Shown: positions 28,784 through 37,751 of the stretch, piece by piece | Position numbering within the stretch: the first letter of the stretch is position 1 | Layout: every line of letters starts with the position of its first letter | DNA from: Shewanella salipaludis | Lineage (GTDB): Bacteria; Pseudomonadota; Gammaproteobacteria; Enterobacterales; Shewanellaceae | DNA: 64,000 nucleotides | Assembly: GCF_012911865.1 (NCBI RefSeq) | Contig: NZ_JAAXYH010000010.1 | Location: forward strand, 1 to 64,000 | Direction of reading: 5' to 3' | Position numbers and translations under genes: made by a program | Notes under the pieces: model-generated | Told to the model about the DNA's origin: nothing | Database searches by the model: none | Seen by the model: only the letters and a program-made list of their open reading frames with translations

Positions 28784-30691
28784 ATGCGCCTCTTCTCCCT
28801 CCCCATCCTGGTCGCGACCCTGCTTGCCTCTATCTCGGCGGCTGGCCCGGCCCTGGCCTCGGAAACCCTGGCCTCAGAAACCTTGGCCGCGAAAACCCGG
28901 GCGGCGCCGGATCTTGCCACAGTGCCGGCCGCAGCCCCCCTGCCCGACGCGACTTTCATCAATGATGCCATACTGCCGCCGCACTCAGAGTGGCATGGCG
29001 CCAGTGAGGCCCTGATGCTGGCACCGGAAGCGGCCTGGGCGACCCCATTCGAGCAAAGCCGCGGGCTGGAGAGCCCCAGCTATGATGACACCTTCGTCTG
29101 GCTGGATAAACTGGTCGCCCGGAGCGACAAGTTGCAGAAGGTCAGCCTGGGCAAGAGCCCCCAGGGGCGGGATATCTGGATGCTAGTCGCATCGAGCGAG
29201 GGCGCGGCCGACCCCGCCAGCCTGAAACGGCACGGCAAACCCAGTATCTTGGTCCAGGCGGGAATACACGCCGGGGAGATCGATGGCAAAGATGCCGGCA
29301 TGATGCTGCTCAGGGACATGATTCTGGGGGACAAGGCCGGGCTGCTCGACAAGGCCAACCTGCTGCTGGTGCCCATCTTCAGCGTCGACGCCCATGAGCG
29401 CAGCGGCGCATACAACAGGGTCAACCAGCGTGGGCCGGTGAAACAGGGCTGGCGCACCACGGCCAACAACCTCAATCTGAACCGCGACTATGCCAAGGCA
29501 GATACCCTGGAGATGCAGCACATGCTGACGGCCATCAATCTCTGGCAGCCGGAGCTCTACATAGATGTGCATGTGACCGACGGCATAGACTATCAATACG
29601 ATGTCACCTTCGGCTATAACCTGCCCAAGGGCCTGAGTCCGGCGAGTTACCTGTGGCTGGAAAATAACTATAGACCCGCTGTCGAAGCCGCACTGACGGC
29701 CCAGGGACACATCCCTGGGAGGCTCATCTTCGCCCTGGACAACGGCGATCTGTCTAAGGGCATGTCCCTGTGGCGCGCCGGCCCGAGGTTTTCCAACGGC
29801 TATGGCGACGCCCGCCATCTGCCCACCATACTGATAGAAAACCATAGCCTCAAGCCCTTCAAACAGCGGGTGCTGGGCACCTATGTCATGCTGGAGCAAA
29901 CGCTGAAGACCGTCGGCGCGCAGGCCACCCGCCTCAAGTCGGCCATTCAGGAAGATAAGTACCGCGCCTCGCCGCTGGTCACCCTGAGCTGGAAGAGCGC
30001 CCCCCAGGAGCAGGGCTGGGACTTCAAGGGCATAGACTATCGCCTGGAGCAGAGCCCCATCAGCGGTGCCCCTGTGGTGCGCTGGCTCGGCACCCCCAGG
30101 CTCTACCCTAACTTGCCCGTGTTCGGTGATACAGTGGCCGACATCAAGATAGTCCGCCCATCGGCCTATTATGTGCCGCCACAGTGGACCCAGGTGATAG
30201 ACAAGTTGCGCCTGCATGGCATACGCATGACGCCCTTGACCAAGCCACAGACGCTGCAATTGCAGCAGTATAGTCTGGGCGAGCCCAAATTTGCCCCCCG
30301 GGATTACGAGGGGCATCAAAGAGTCAGTGCCGATGTCAAACTCGAGCGGGTCACCCGCACCTTAGCCCCAGGGACCATGAAGATAAGCACGGACCAACCC
30401 CTGGGGGATCTGGCCATCATGTTGCTGGAGCCTCAGTCAGCGGATTCCCTGTTTCAGTGGGGCTTGTTCAATCCCGTGTTTACCCGCACCGAATATATAG
30501 AGGATTATGCGGTAGAACCTCTGGCGGCCAAGATGCTGGCGCAGGATCCCCGCCTCAGGCAGGAGTTCGACCAGGCACTGGCAGACCCCAGGTTCGCCGC
30601 CGATCCCAAGGCAAGGCTGCGCTGGTTCTATGAGCGCAGCCCCTATTATGATGCCCAGTACCTGACTTACCCTGTGCTCAAGGCACGTTGA
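28784..30691 (+). CDS. Secreted M14-family zinc carboxypeptidase
   Basis: 635 aa. Signal peptide (about 1-26, ending GPALA). Zinc ligands are His162 and Glu165 in HAGE, and His263 in YIDVHVTDG; NLNRDY (about 231-236) is the carboxylate-binding Asn-Arg. This fits the M14 carboxypeptidase family. The residues after the signal are a small tandem repeat (ASETL-ASETL-AAKT; 15-bp DNA units), which looks like replication slippage. Large C-terminal extension compared with minimal M14 enzymes. Probably periplasmic; substrate unknown. Convergent with the next gene. Confidence 0.88.
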   Translation: MRLFSLPILVATLLASISAAGPALASETLASETLAAKTRAAPDLATVPAAAPLPDATFINDAILPPHSEWHGASEALMLAPEAAWATPFEQSRGLESPSYDDTFVWLDKLVARSDKLQKVSLGKSPQGRDIWMLVASSEGAADPASLKRHGKPSILVQAGIHAGEIDGKDAGMMLLRDMILGDKAGLLDKANLLLVPIFSVDAHERSGAYNRVNQRGPVKQGWRTTANNLNLNRDYAKADTLEMQHMLTAINLWQPELYIDVHVTDGIDYQYDVTFGYNLPKGLSPASYLWLENNYRPAVEAALTAQGHIPGRLIFALDNGDLSKGMSLWRAGPRFSNGYGDARHLPTILIENHSLKPFKQRVLGTYVMLEQTLKTVGAQATRLKSAIQEDKYRASPLVTLSWKSAPQEQGWDFKGIDYRLEQSPISGAPVVRWLGTPRLYPNLPVFGDTVADIKIVRPSAYYVPPQWTQVIDKLRLHGIRMTPLTKPQTLQLQQYSLGEPKFAPRDYEGHQRVSADVKLERVTRTLAPGTMKISTDQPLGDLAIMLLEPQSADSLFQWGLFNPVFTRTEYIEDYAVEPLAAKMLAQDPRLRQEFDQALADPRFAADPKARLRWFYERSPYYDAQYLTYPVLKAR

Positions 30692-30778
30692 GCAAGCCGG
30701 CGTTATGAGCCCGGCTCTCTGGGACAGCCGGTACTCTAGGTCCCTTGCATCAAGGCCAGCAGCCGGACTCGCTGCAGG

Positions 30779-32143
30779 TTACAGCAAGGCCAGCTTATGC
30801 CCCAGGGGACTGGCCTCGTCCCTGGTCAGCACCAAGCTGTAATTGCTGCTCCCATCCAGGGCTATGGCCGCGGATTGATATACCAGGGTGAGAGTGCCGT
30901 TGTCGGCCTTATGCACTATGTTGATCTCATAGTCGTCGGCCGGTAGCGTGATGCTGGCCTGCTCGGCGAAGTCCAGATCCCCCAGGCTGTAGGCGGCCGT
31001 GTCTATGGTTTCTGAGGCGCGCACGAAATACACCTTCAAGTCATCATAGTCGCTGGCAAGGTTGGCAATATCCACCTTGTACTCGAAGGCCCTGGGGCGC
31101 CAGTCATGGGCGATCACCATGCCTTGGGTCTGGCCATCGGCATCGACGTAGATCAACACAGACTTGCTCTCGTCCTGATTGAAGGTCACCAGCAGGTTAT
31201 CGAACAAGCCAGCCTTGGAGTCACTGTCGGACACAGTGATGCCATAATCGTCGAACGCCGTCTGGCTGAAGTCGGTCACCGCCCCGGGTGCGACATCATA
31301 GAGGTATTGGCTTTCCTGCTTGCTGACGAGTCGCACATCTATCTTCTTATCCGCCAGACCGTTGTAGACCCGGTATTCGGCGACGGCTTCCAGGGCGGCA
31401 TAGTTCACGGGGGTACTGGTGGAGTCGACACTGTCCAGGGTGATCTTGAGTTCACCCGCACCGAAACTGGCGCGTATCACCAGCTTGTAGACGGTTTCAC
31501 TGCTGAAATCCATGATCCCTGTGGTATAGAAGATCTTGGTGCTGCCGGCCTCCGTCAGGTAAGCGACATAGTCGCCGGTATCGAACATCTGCTCGCCCGT
31601 GTAATCCTTATAGGCCAGGCTGCCCAACATCTGCGCCTGGGAGAAATCCGCCCCCGCGGGTGCGACATAGACATCGAACGCCGCGGCATCCGCTGCGGCG
31701 TTGACGGCCAGGAGCTGCATCTTGCTGTAGTCGTTGTCTGCATCGGCATTGAGCCTGTCCATCTCGCTGCGCGAATAGCTGACGTCCAGCAACTCGGGTG
31801 TCAGATAGTCACCCAATAACACCAGCAAATGGTTGCTGTCGCTGGCCAGGTTCAGCGTCTCCGAATACAGGCTCATCTCATCGGCGTCGGCATCCGCCCC
31901 CAGGATGCTGACCTCGGCATTGCCTGTGTTGTACTCATACCTTGGCATGGCATCGGCAAAGTCTATGGCGGCATACTCATAGTCGTCGAGCACCAGGGCT
32001 GTGGCCCTGCTGTTGGGTGACGCACTATAGTACTGGACATAGGCCACATCTGAACTGCCACTCTCACTGTCGCTGCCACAGCCGACCAAGGCGGCACAGA
32101 TCAGAGGCAGGGCCAGATAACCGCAAACTGTTTTTCTTTTCAT
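30779..32143 (-). CDS. DUF4397-like lipoprotein
   Basis: 454 aa from ATG 32143 (an in-frame GTG at 32149 is possible, but GGAG sits five bases before the ATG). The signal peptide ends in the lipobox LVGC, followed by an acidic Ser-rich linker. Domains begin with AYVQYYSASPNSRA, the typical DUF4397 opening, and two further beta-rich units follow. The protein is very acidic (many Asp). A surface or periplasmic anchor function is likely but unproven. Confidence 0.8.
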   Translation of the reverse strand: MKRKTVCGYLALPLICAALVGCGSDSESGSSDVAYVQYYSASPNSRATALVLDDYEYAAIDFADAMPRYEYNTGNAEVSILGADADADEMSLYSETLNLASDSNHLLVLLGDYLTPELLDVSYSRSEMDRLNADADNDYSKMQLLAVNAAADAAAFDVYVAPAGADFSQAQMLGSLAYKDYTGEQMFDTGDYVAYLTEAGSTKIFYTTGIMDFSSETVYKLVIRASFGAGELKITLDSVDSTSTPVNYAALEAVAEYRVYNGLADKKIDVRLVSKQESQYLYDVAPGAVTDFSQTAFDDYGITVSDSDSKAGLFDNLLVTFNQDESKSVLIYVDADGQTQGMVIAHDWRPRAFEYKVDIANLASDYDDLKVYFVRASETIDTAAYSLGDLDFAEQASITLPADDYEINIVHKADNGTLTLVYQSAAIALDGSSNYSLVLTRDEASPLGHKLALL

Positions 32144-32538
32144 AATCACTCCATTAACCCATTAATTACATTTGCACTGCTATGACCCCGGTGGCGGGTA
32201 AATCAGTGTCAACCAATGTAAAAAGCCGCAAGACTTCCGCAGCCTGGTGTCAACAGGGCGCCATGCCGCAAATGGGCTAAAGGGGCAGCCAAAGACGGGC
32301 TGCGGCGACTCGGGCAAAGATGGGTAAAAAAGATGGGCAAATTCGCTAAAACTTGGTTTTTTGTCCCATGGATAGCTTGTTAAAACGCGACCAGACTCAT
32401 GGTGAAGAATATTTATAGCGTTAAATCATATAGTTATATATTGGCACATTCTGTGCTTTAACCGAGAGAGAAACGACAGGGAACACCCGGGTGTGGGCAT
32501 AGGCCCCATGCCCGGCACAGAATACAGAGGAATAACCC
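32144..32538. other. Intergenic region with divergent promoters
   Basis: About 395 nt without a gene, AT-rich from about 32340. Carries a sigma-54-like promoter (32442-32457) for the plus-strand gene and presumably the promoter of the DUF4397 lipoprotein on the other strand. Its middle (about 32390-32440) could hold an activator site, but I see no clear inverted repeat. Confidence 0.5.
32442..32457 (+). promoter_or_regulatory. Sigma-54-type promoter candidate
   Basis: TGGCACATTCTGTGCT agrees with the RpoN consensus TGGCAC-N5-TTGC at all but one position (G instead of T before TGC). The -24 GG (32443-32444) and -12 GC (32455-32456) are at the right spacing. The start codon is 82 nt downstream. 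Prediction only. Confidence 0.55.
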
Positions 32539-33291
32539 ATGAAAGCTCCAGCCATACTAGCCGCCGCCATAACAGTGTCATTGAGTTCTTACCTGGCCAA
32601 CGCCAACGCGGCCAGCGAACACCAGCAGCGCGAGCTGCAGCTGAGCGCCGCAGATATCCATGTGTTGGTCGCCCGGACGGGCGCCGGCAGCCTGGAGATC
32701 CAAGGCGTCGAGGGACTGAGTCAGATCTTGGTCAAGGCCGATATCTATAGCGACGACGGGGCAAAGATCGACTTCAGCCTAGAACGCCAGGCCGGCAAGG
32801 CCAAACTGGTCGCAGATGTTAAACAGGCCAAGGGTTTCTCCTTCGGCAGTCACGACTCTCCCTACATGGATGTGACAGTGCAGCTGCCTGCGGCCATGGC
32901 ACTCGACCTGGACGACGGCTCGGGTGGCATAGCGATAGCAGGCATGAGCGCCGACATCAGAGTCAAGGATGGCTCGGGCGCACTGAAGATAGTCGGTGGC
33001 AACAACCTCAGGATAGATGATGGCTCGGGTGCCATAGTCATCAGCCAGATAACGGGTGACATAGAAATAGAAGATGGCTCGGGCGCCATAGACATAAGCC
33101 GGGTAACGGGCGACATAGAGATAGACGATGGCTCGGGCAACATGGACATACGCGACATTCAGGGCAAGGTCAAAATCCGCGACGGCTCGGGCAACATAGA
33201 GGTCAGCAATACCCTGGGGCTGACCATACTCGAGGCCGGCTCGGGCAAGGTCAGCTTCGACCAGATAAAGGGCGCCGTCAGCAGGCCCTGA
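32539..33291 (+). CDS. DUF4097-like repeat protein, exported
   Basis: 250 aa. Signal peptide 1-25 (ends ANANA). From about residue 130 the protein is built of seven tandem units of about 18 residues, each with the core DGSG (LDDGSGGIAIAG, KDGSGALKIVGG, DDGSGAIVIS, EDGSGAIDIS, DDGSGNMDIR, RDGSGNIEVS, EAGSGKVSF). Such regular Asp-Gly turns with short beta strands predict a beta-solenoid, as in the DUF4097/putative adhesin families. The Asp-rich turns could bind calcium. Preceded by a sigma-54-like promoter. Function not established. Confidence 0.8.
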   Translation: MKAPAILAAAITVSLSSYLANANAASEHQQRELQLSAADIHVLVARTGAGSLEIQGVEGLSQILVKADIYSDDGAKIDFSLERQAGKAKLVADVKQAKGFSFGSHDSPYMDVTVQLPAAMALDLDDGSGGIAIAGMSADIRVKDGSGALKIVGGNNLRIDDGSGAIVISQITGDIEIEDGSGAIDISRVTGDIEIDDGSGNMDIRDIQGKVKIRDGSGNIEVSNTLGLTILEAGSGKVSFDQIKGAVSRP

Positions 33292-33361
33292 CAGACTTCC
33301 CGGCGCAGAGCGTGTCGGCCGCCCGGTTATGCCGGGTCACCGGCTCGCTTCTGCCCACCCC

Positions 33362-33646
33362 TTAGGCCGGGTCGAGCGCCGGCACGCTTCCCACCCCCAG
33401 CAGCGCCAGCTTCTTGGCCCTGGGCAATTTCTTCAGCGCCAGTTCCCGCCGCAGGGCATCGCCATGACTACCCACAGCCTCGCGGTACACCAGGGTCAAT
33501 GGCCCCTTGCCACGCAGGTACTTGGCCGCCCTGGGCCCGCCACTGCTATGCTCGAGGAAGCGGCGTTCGACATCCGTGGTGATCCCCGTATAGAGATGCT
33601 CGTTGGCGCAACGTATCATGTATAGCGACCAGACAGCTGCGGTCAT
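33362..33646 (-). CDS. GIY-YIG domain protein (UPF0213/YhbQ type)
   Basis: 94 aa. The GIY-YIG signature is SLYMIRCANEHLYTGITTDVERR, with the conserved Tyr pair and Arg, and a later ALRRELALKKL. Single-domain members of this group are predicted nucleases with uncertain role; E. coli YhbQ is the nearest named relative. Its ATG overlaps the stop of the oligopeptidase gene (ATGA), so it is translationally coupled to it. Confidence 0.87.
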   Translation of the reverse strand: MTAAVWSLYMIRCANEHLYTGITTDVERRFLEHSSGGPRAAKYLRGKGPLTLVYREAVGSHGDALRRELALKKLPRAKKLALLGVGSVPALDPA

Positions 33647-35808
33647 TCCTGGCCCGCTTCACTATCCGGGAATAACAAGCCGAGGAAGACGGCATACTCG
33701 AGCGCCGTGTCCTCATATTGGCGATAACGGCCACTCTTGCCGCCATGCCCGGCTTCCATGTCTATCTTGAAGATCAGCTGATGCCTATCCGTCTTGTATT
33801 GCCTCAGCTTGGCGACCCACTTGGCGGGCTCGAAATACTGCACCTGGGAGTCATGCAGGCCTGTGGTCACCAGCAGATGCAGGTAGGCCTGGCGCTTGAC
33901 GCCGTCATAGGGGGAGTAACTCAGCATATAGTCGAAACTGGCCTTGTCGTTGGGATTGCCCCACTCGTCATATTCGTTGGTGGTCAGCGGCAGTGACTCA
34001 TCCAGCATGGTAGTGACCAGGTCGACGAAGGGCACATGGGCGGCGATGGCAAAATAACGCTCGGGCGCCTGGTTGGCGATGGCGCCCATCAACAGGCCAC
34101 CGGCACTGGCGCCGGCGGCCAGCACACGCCGTTTATCGCCATAGCCTTGCTCCGTCAATGCCTGGGTCACATCGATGAAATCGTTGAAGGTATTTTGTTT
34201 ATTGAACATGCGTCCGGCGTCATACCAGGGACGGCCGAGCATTTCGCTGCCGCGCACATGGGCTATGGCATAGACGACGCCCCTGTCCAGCAGGCTGATG
34301 ACGGAGGAGGAGAAGTCCGGTTCTATGGTGTGACCGTAGGCGCCATAGCCATATTGATACAGGGGATTGCTGCCATCCTTGCGAAACTTATCCTTGCGAT
34401 ACACCAGAGATACAGGCACTTGCACCCCGTCACGGGCCTGAATGAACAGGCGCTCGGAGCGATAATTCTGCGCATCGAAGCCGCCCAGCACCCGCTCCTG
34501 CTTGAGCTGGCGCCGCTCCCCGGGCCGGCCGAGATCGTATTCGAATATGGACTCTGGGGTGGTCAGGCTGGAGTAATAGATCCTCAGCTTGTCCGTGTCC
34601 TGTTCGGCGTTGACATCCAGCCCCAGCACATAGGCGGCCTCGTCGAATTCCAGCTCGAAGGGCGCCGCACCGTCCAGGGGATGCACCCTGATATGGCTGA
34701 TGCCAAGCTCACGGGTCTGCAGCACCAGATAGTCTTTGAGCAATAAGACGTCTTCGATGCGAACATCGGCCGCATAGGGCAGCACCTGTTGCCACTTGGA
34801 CTTGTCGGCGCTGTCGCTCGCCGCCACCTTCAGCAGGCGGAAATTGGTGGCCTGCCAGTTACTCAGCACATAATAGTCGTCGCCCAATTTGGCGATGGAA
34901 TATTCATGGCCCGCTTCCCGCGGCAGGAAGGGTTGGAACTCGCCCAGAGGATTGTCGGCATCGAGCAGCGAGACTTCGCTGCTGGTGGTGCTCTCATGCA
35001 GCAGGACCAGCCGGGTGCCATCCAGGCTCTTGCCGAGGGAGATGTAGAAGGTATCGTCCTGCTCTTCATAGACGAGTACGTCTTCCTTCTGGGGGGTGCC
35101 CAGTTGATGGCGAAACACTTGGAACCCCAGCAGCGTCTGGGGATCTTTGGCGATATAGAAGAGATGCAGATTGTCATTGGCCCAGACGACCCGCCCCTCT
35201 GTGCCTTCGAGCACGTCGCCCAGCAGTTCGCCCGTGTCGAGATCCTTAAAATGGATCTGGTAGATACGCCGGCTGAGGGTATCTTCGCCGAAGGCCAGCA
35301 GGCGCTCATTGGGGCTGACGGCCACCCCTCCCAGGCCATAGAATTCATGCCCGGCGGCGCGCAGATTGACATCCAGCATCAGCTGCTCAGGCGCCTCCAG
35401 GCTGGTCTTGCGTCCTATGAGGGGATATTCGCCGCCCGTCTGATAACGGCGATAATACCAATGCCGCTGCCAATGATAAGGCACGCTCGACTCGTCTGTC
35501 TCCAGCCGCCCGACCAACTCGTCGAACAGGCGTTGCCGCAGCCCCTGGAAGGGCGCCAGCTGCTGATCGGCGTAGCGATTCTCGGCCTCCAGGTGGGCGA
35601 TTACCGCCGCATCTTGCCTGGCGTCGTCCCGCAGCCAATAGTATTCGTCGTTGCGGGTTACCCCATGCAGACTCATGGGATGGGGCCTCTGTTCCGCCCT
35701 GGGAGCGGCCACTGTCGCTGGGCCGGAGGTAGTGCAAGCGCTTAAGGACATAATGACACCCGATATGACTGAAAGTGATATGACAAAGATACTAGTGTAA
35801 CGTCTCAT
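33643..35808 (-). CDS. Oligopeptidase B-like S9 peptidase, lipoprotein
   Basis: 721 aa from ATG 35808. The signal peptide (MRRYTSIFVISLSVISGVIM) ends in the lipobox LSAC. The beta-propeller (about 70-420) covers an alpha/beta-hydrolase domain with the catalytic Ser in GASAGGLL, Asp in the DEWGNP region and His in EAGHGG. Oligopeptidase B cleaves peptides after basic residues; here the enzyme would act in the envelope rather than the cytoplasm. The frame is open to 35949, but those residues are not family-like and AGGGAAGG precedes ATG 35808. Named ptrB in relatives, but the lipidated form may differ in substrate. Confidence 0.9.
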   Translation of the reverse strand: MRRYTSIFVISLSVISGVIMSLSACTTSGPATVAAPRAEQRPHPMSLHGVTRNDEYYWLRDDARQDAAVIAHLEAENRYADQQLAPFQGLRQRLFDELVGRLETDESSVPYHWQRHWYYRRYQTGGEYPLIGRKTSLEAPEQLMLDVNLRAAGHEFYGLGGVAVSPNERLLAFGEDTLSRRIYQIHFKDLDTGELLGDVLEGTEGRVVWANDNLHLFYIAKDPQTLLGFQVFRHQLGTPQKEDVLVYEEQDDTFYISLGKSLDGTRLVLLHESTTSSEVSLLDADNPLGEFQPFLPREAGHEYSIAKLGDDYYVLSNWQATNFRLLKVAASDSADKSKWQQVLPYAADVRIEDVLLLKDYLVLQTRELGISHIRVHPLDGAAPFELEFDEAAYVLGLDVNAEQDTDKLRIYYSSLTTPESIFEYDLGRPGERRQLKQERVLGGFDAQNYRSERLFIQARDGVQVPVSLVYRKDKFRKDGSNPLYQYGYGAYGHTIEPDFSSSVISLLDRGVVYAIAHVRGSEMLGRPWYDAGRMFNKQNTFNDFIDVTQALTEQGYGDKRRVLAAGASAGGLLMGAIANQAPERYFAIAAHVPFVDLVTTMLDESLPLTTNEYDEWGNPNDKASFDYMLSYSPYDGVKRQAYLHLLVTTGLHDSQVQYFEPAKWVAKLRQYKTDRHQLIFKIDMEAGHGGKSGRYRQYEDTALEYAVFLGLLFPDSEAGQE

Positions 35809-36089
35809 TGAACCTTCCCTGTTGCGGCCCCAAAGCTTAGGGCAAAGTGTTTGCCTCTGTCCCTGTTCATCATCGAGGCCCGTATGGCAGCCCGGCCACA
35901 TGGCCTTGGTATGACGCCCATGATAGAGGCCGGCGGTGCCCGAGTGCAATCCGTCAGGCAGAAATTACAGTCGAGGCAACCCATACCGCCATTAAAAGTC
36001 CCCCTTGCCTTGTGATCCCCGGGGATAAGGTGCACCATATGCGCGCTTTATCCTGCCCGAATGACATCATTCGGACTGGCTGGAGCACA
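35809..36089. other. Intergenic region between oligopeptidase and FMN riboswitch
   Basis: About 280 nt with no credible gene; it should hold the promoter of the oligopeptidase (minus) and that of ribB (plus). TATGCGC and TTTATCC at about 36038-36055 precede the riboswitch, but I cannot assign -35/-10 pairs with confidence. Confidence 0.4.
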
Positions 36090-36287
36090 ATTCTCAGGGC
36101 GGGGTGAAACTCCCCACCGGCGGTAAATCAGGCTGCAACTTAAGTTGCAGCCATGAAAGCCCGCGAGCGCCCAGGCCTTGCCTGGGGTCAGCAGATCTGG
36201 TGCCTCACCCGCAGACTCGGGTGCCATTCCAGAGCCGACGGTAATGCTCAGCAGTCCTGCTGACCGAGTCCGGATGGAAGAGAATAT
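36090..36287 (+). ncRNA. FMN riboswitch (RFN element) upstream of ribB
   Basis: The aptamer core is clear: TTCTCAGGGCGGGGTGAAAC and TCCCCACCGGCGGTAAAT at the 5' side, AGCCCGCGAGCGCC, CAGATCTGGTG, GAGCCGACGGT, and GTCCGGATGGAAGAGAAT at the 3' side. These are the conserved blocks of the six-stem RFN element. FMN binding is expected to reduce ribB expression. It is followed by about 140 nt of expression platform (36288-36429) and then ribB. Confidence 0.95.
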
Positions 36288-36429
36288 GAGATGCCAGCCG
36301 AGCCCGCCACCTGGGCCAACCCGGCTGCCCAGCTCTTATGATACGCAAACGCGGCCCGGCCGTCGCTGCGCTATTCCTGCACGCCCTGATCCTGGAAATT
36401 CCAATGTCGTATTAAAGAGGATATTAATC
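36288..36429 (+). promoter_or_regulatory. Expression platform and RBS of ribB
   Basis: A 142-nt stretch between the aptamer and ATG 36430. The strong ribosome site AAGAGGA is about eight bases before the ATG. I see no U-tract terminator, so control probably involves the SD sequence, but the alternative pairing is not resolved by eye. Confidence 0.5.
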
Positions 36430-37143
36430 ATGGATCAGTCTTTACACAGCCCCTCACTGCTCGCCGCCTTCGGCACCGCCATAGAAAGAGTCGAAGCGGG
36501 CTTAGCTGCCTTGCGCCAAGGCCAAGGTATCCTGGTCGTCGACGATGAAGACAGGGAGAACGAAGGCGATTTGATCTTCGCCGCCGAATCACTCACCAAC
36601 GCCCAGATGGCCATGCTCATCCGCGAATGCAGCGGCATAGTCTGCCTCTGCCTGCCGGATGAAAGAATCAAAGCCCTGGACCTGCCGCCCATGGTCGAGG
36701 ATAACTCCAGCCAGTACGGCACCGCCTTCACCGTCAGCATAGAGGCCAAGGTCGGGGTCACCACCGGGGTATCTGCCGCGGATCGCGTCACCACCATCAA
36801 GGCGGCGATTGCCGACGATGCCACCCCAAGCAGCCTGGCGCGTCCCGGCCATGTGTATCCGCTGCGGGCCCAGCCCGGCGGCGTGCTCAGCCGTCGCGGC
36901 CATACCGAAGGCACCATAGACATGATGCAACTGGCCGGCCTCAAGCCCGCCGGCGTGCTGTGTGAAGTCACCAACCCGGACGGCACCATGGCCCGTCTGC
37001 CGGAGATCATCGCCTTCGGCGCCCTGCACAATATGCCTGTGCTGACCATAGAAGACATAGTGGTCTACCGCGAAGCCCTTGGCCAAGAAGCCCTTAGCGC
37101 AAAGCCCCTTGATCAAGAGTCACTGCTGGCCAAGGTCGGCTAA
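36430..37143 (+). CDS. ribB: 3,4-Dihydroxy-2-butanone 4-phosphate synthase RibB
   Basis: 237 aa from ATG 36430. Converts ribulose 5-phosphate to the four-carbon precursor of riboflavin. The acidic metal-binding motif is [13 protein letters not shown], and [14 protein letters not shown] supplies the second set of ligands. The C-terminus is about 20 residues longer than E. coli RibB (repeated [19 protein letters not shown]). No GTP cyclohydrolase domain. Translation through the riboswitch from 36178 is rejected. Monocistronic with its own terminator. Confidence 0.96.
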   Translation: MDQSLHSPSLLAAFGTAIERVEAGLAALRQGQGILVVDDEDRENEGDLIFAAESLTNAQMAMLIRECSGIVCLCLPDERIKALDLPPMVEDNSSQYGTAFTVSIEAKVGVTTGVSAADRVTTIKAAIADDATPSSLARPGHVYPLRAQPGGVLSRRGHTEGTIDMMQLAGLKPAGVLCEVTNPDGTMARLPEIIAFGALHNMPVLTIEDIVVYREALGQEALSAKPLDQESLLAKVG

Positions 37144-37171
37144 CAAGCCGCCGCAGTAACGCCGCCATGAC

Positions 37172-37202
37172 AAAATCCCCCGCTAATGCCGGGGGATTTT
37201 TT
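37172..37202 (+). terminator. Terminator of ribB
   Basis: AAAATCCCCC (37172-37181) pairs with GGGGGATTTT (37191-37200), followed by TT. Confidence 0.92.
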
Positions 37203-37751
37203 GTCAGCTCACTTGGCTAAAGCATATCAATCGCTACAGTCCCCCACCCCCGAAAACCTGCTTATTGGCCTTAATCAACCCGATTTTCACATTCTCATCT
37301 GTGGCAGCAACTAACACTTAATCGAATAACTTCGGAGTTATGCCTATCCTGGATTTTATTGAATCCGGCCTCCTTAGACTCTAGCATCTTGCTTGTTCCA
37401 AACTGCGTTTGGATTAAGATCGTGGGCCTTCAGCCCACACCCGAGCAAGGAGGACTGCTCGTCCTATCCTCCTTGCATCCACCATGACGCCCCGACGAAG
37501 CGGACAACTCCTCTGGCTTATGGGCATCTGAGCTAGCGCCTCATATTCGCCGTCCCTGGCTCACCTGAGGCTAGCTCGGCATCCTTGCCTCGCTCACGCT
37601 CATCTGCTCCAACGCCTTTCGGCCGCTTCGATGGGGAGGGTGTATTTCTGTGACCTCAGTGTTTACTGAAGCATTCGGGTTTCAAAATTGTTTTGCCTGT
37701 CCTGTCTTTATTTTTTTGTACTGAATGGCTACATTGACTTTTTATAGTTAA
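37203..37751. other. Gene-free stretch with a structured, repeat-like segment
   Basis: About 550 nt without a coding frame. Between 37422 and 37577 three nested or successive inverted repeats are visible: GTGGGC/GCCCAC (37422-37438); a perfect 10-bp stem GCAAGGAGGA/TCCTCCTTGC (37445-37476); and GAGCTAG-CCTCA pairing with TGAGG-CTAGCTC (37530-37577, with a two-base bulge). The GC-rich segment differs from the AT-rich gene that follows. It may be a repeated genomic element or an RNA; I recall similar Shewanella repeats but cannot check. Confidence 0.55.

Noticed and set aside
36178..36429. N-terminal extension of ribB through the riboswitch
   Set aside because: The region is the conserved FMN aptamer; ATG 36430 has AAGAGGA and gives the family length.
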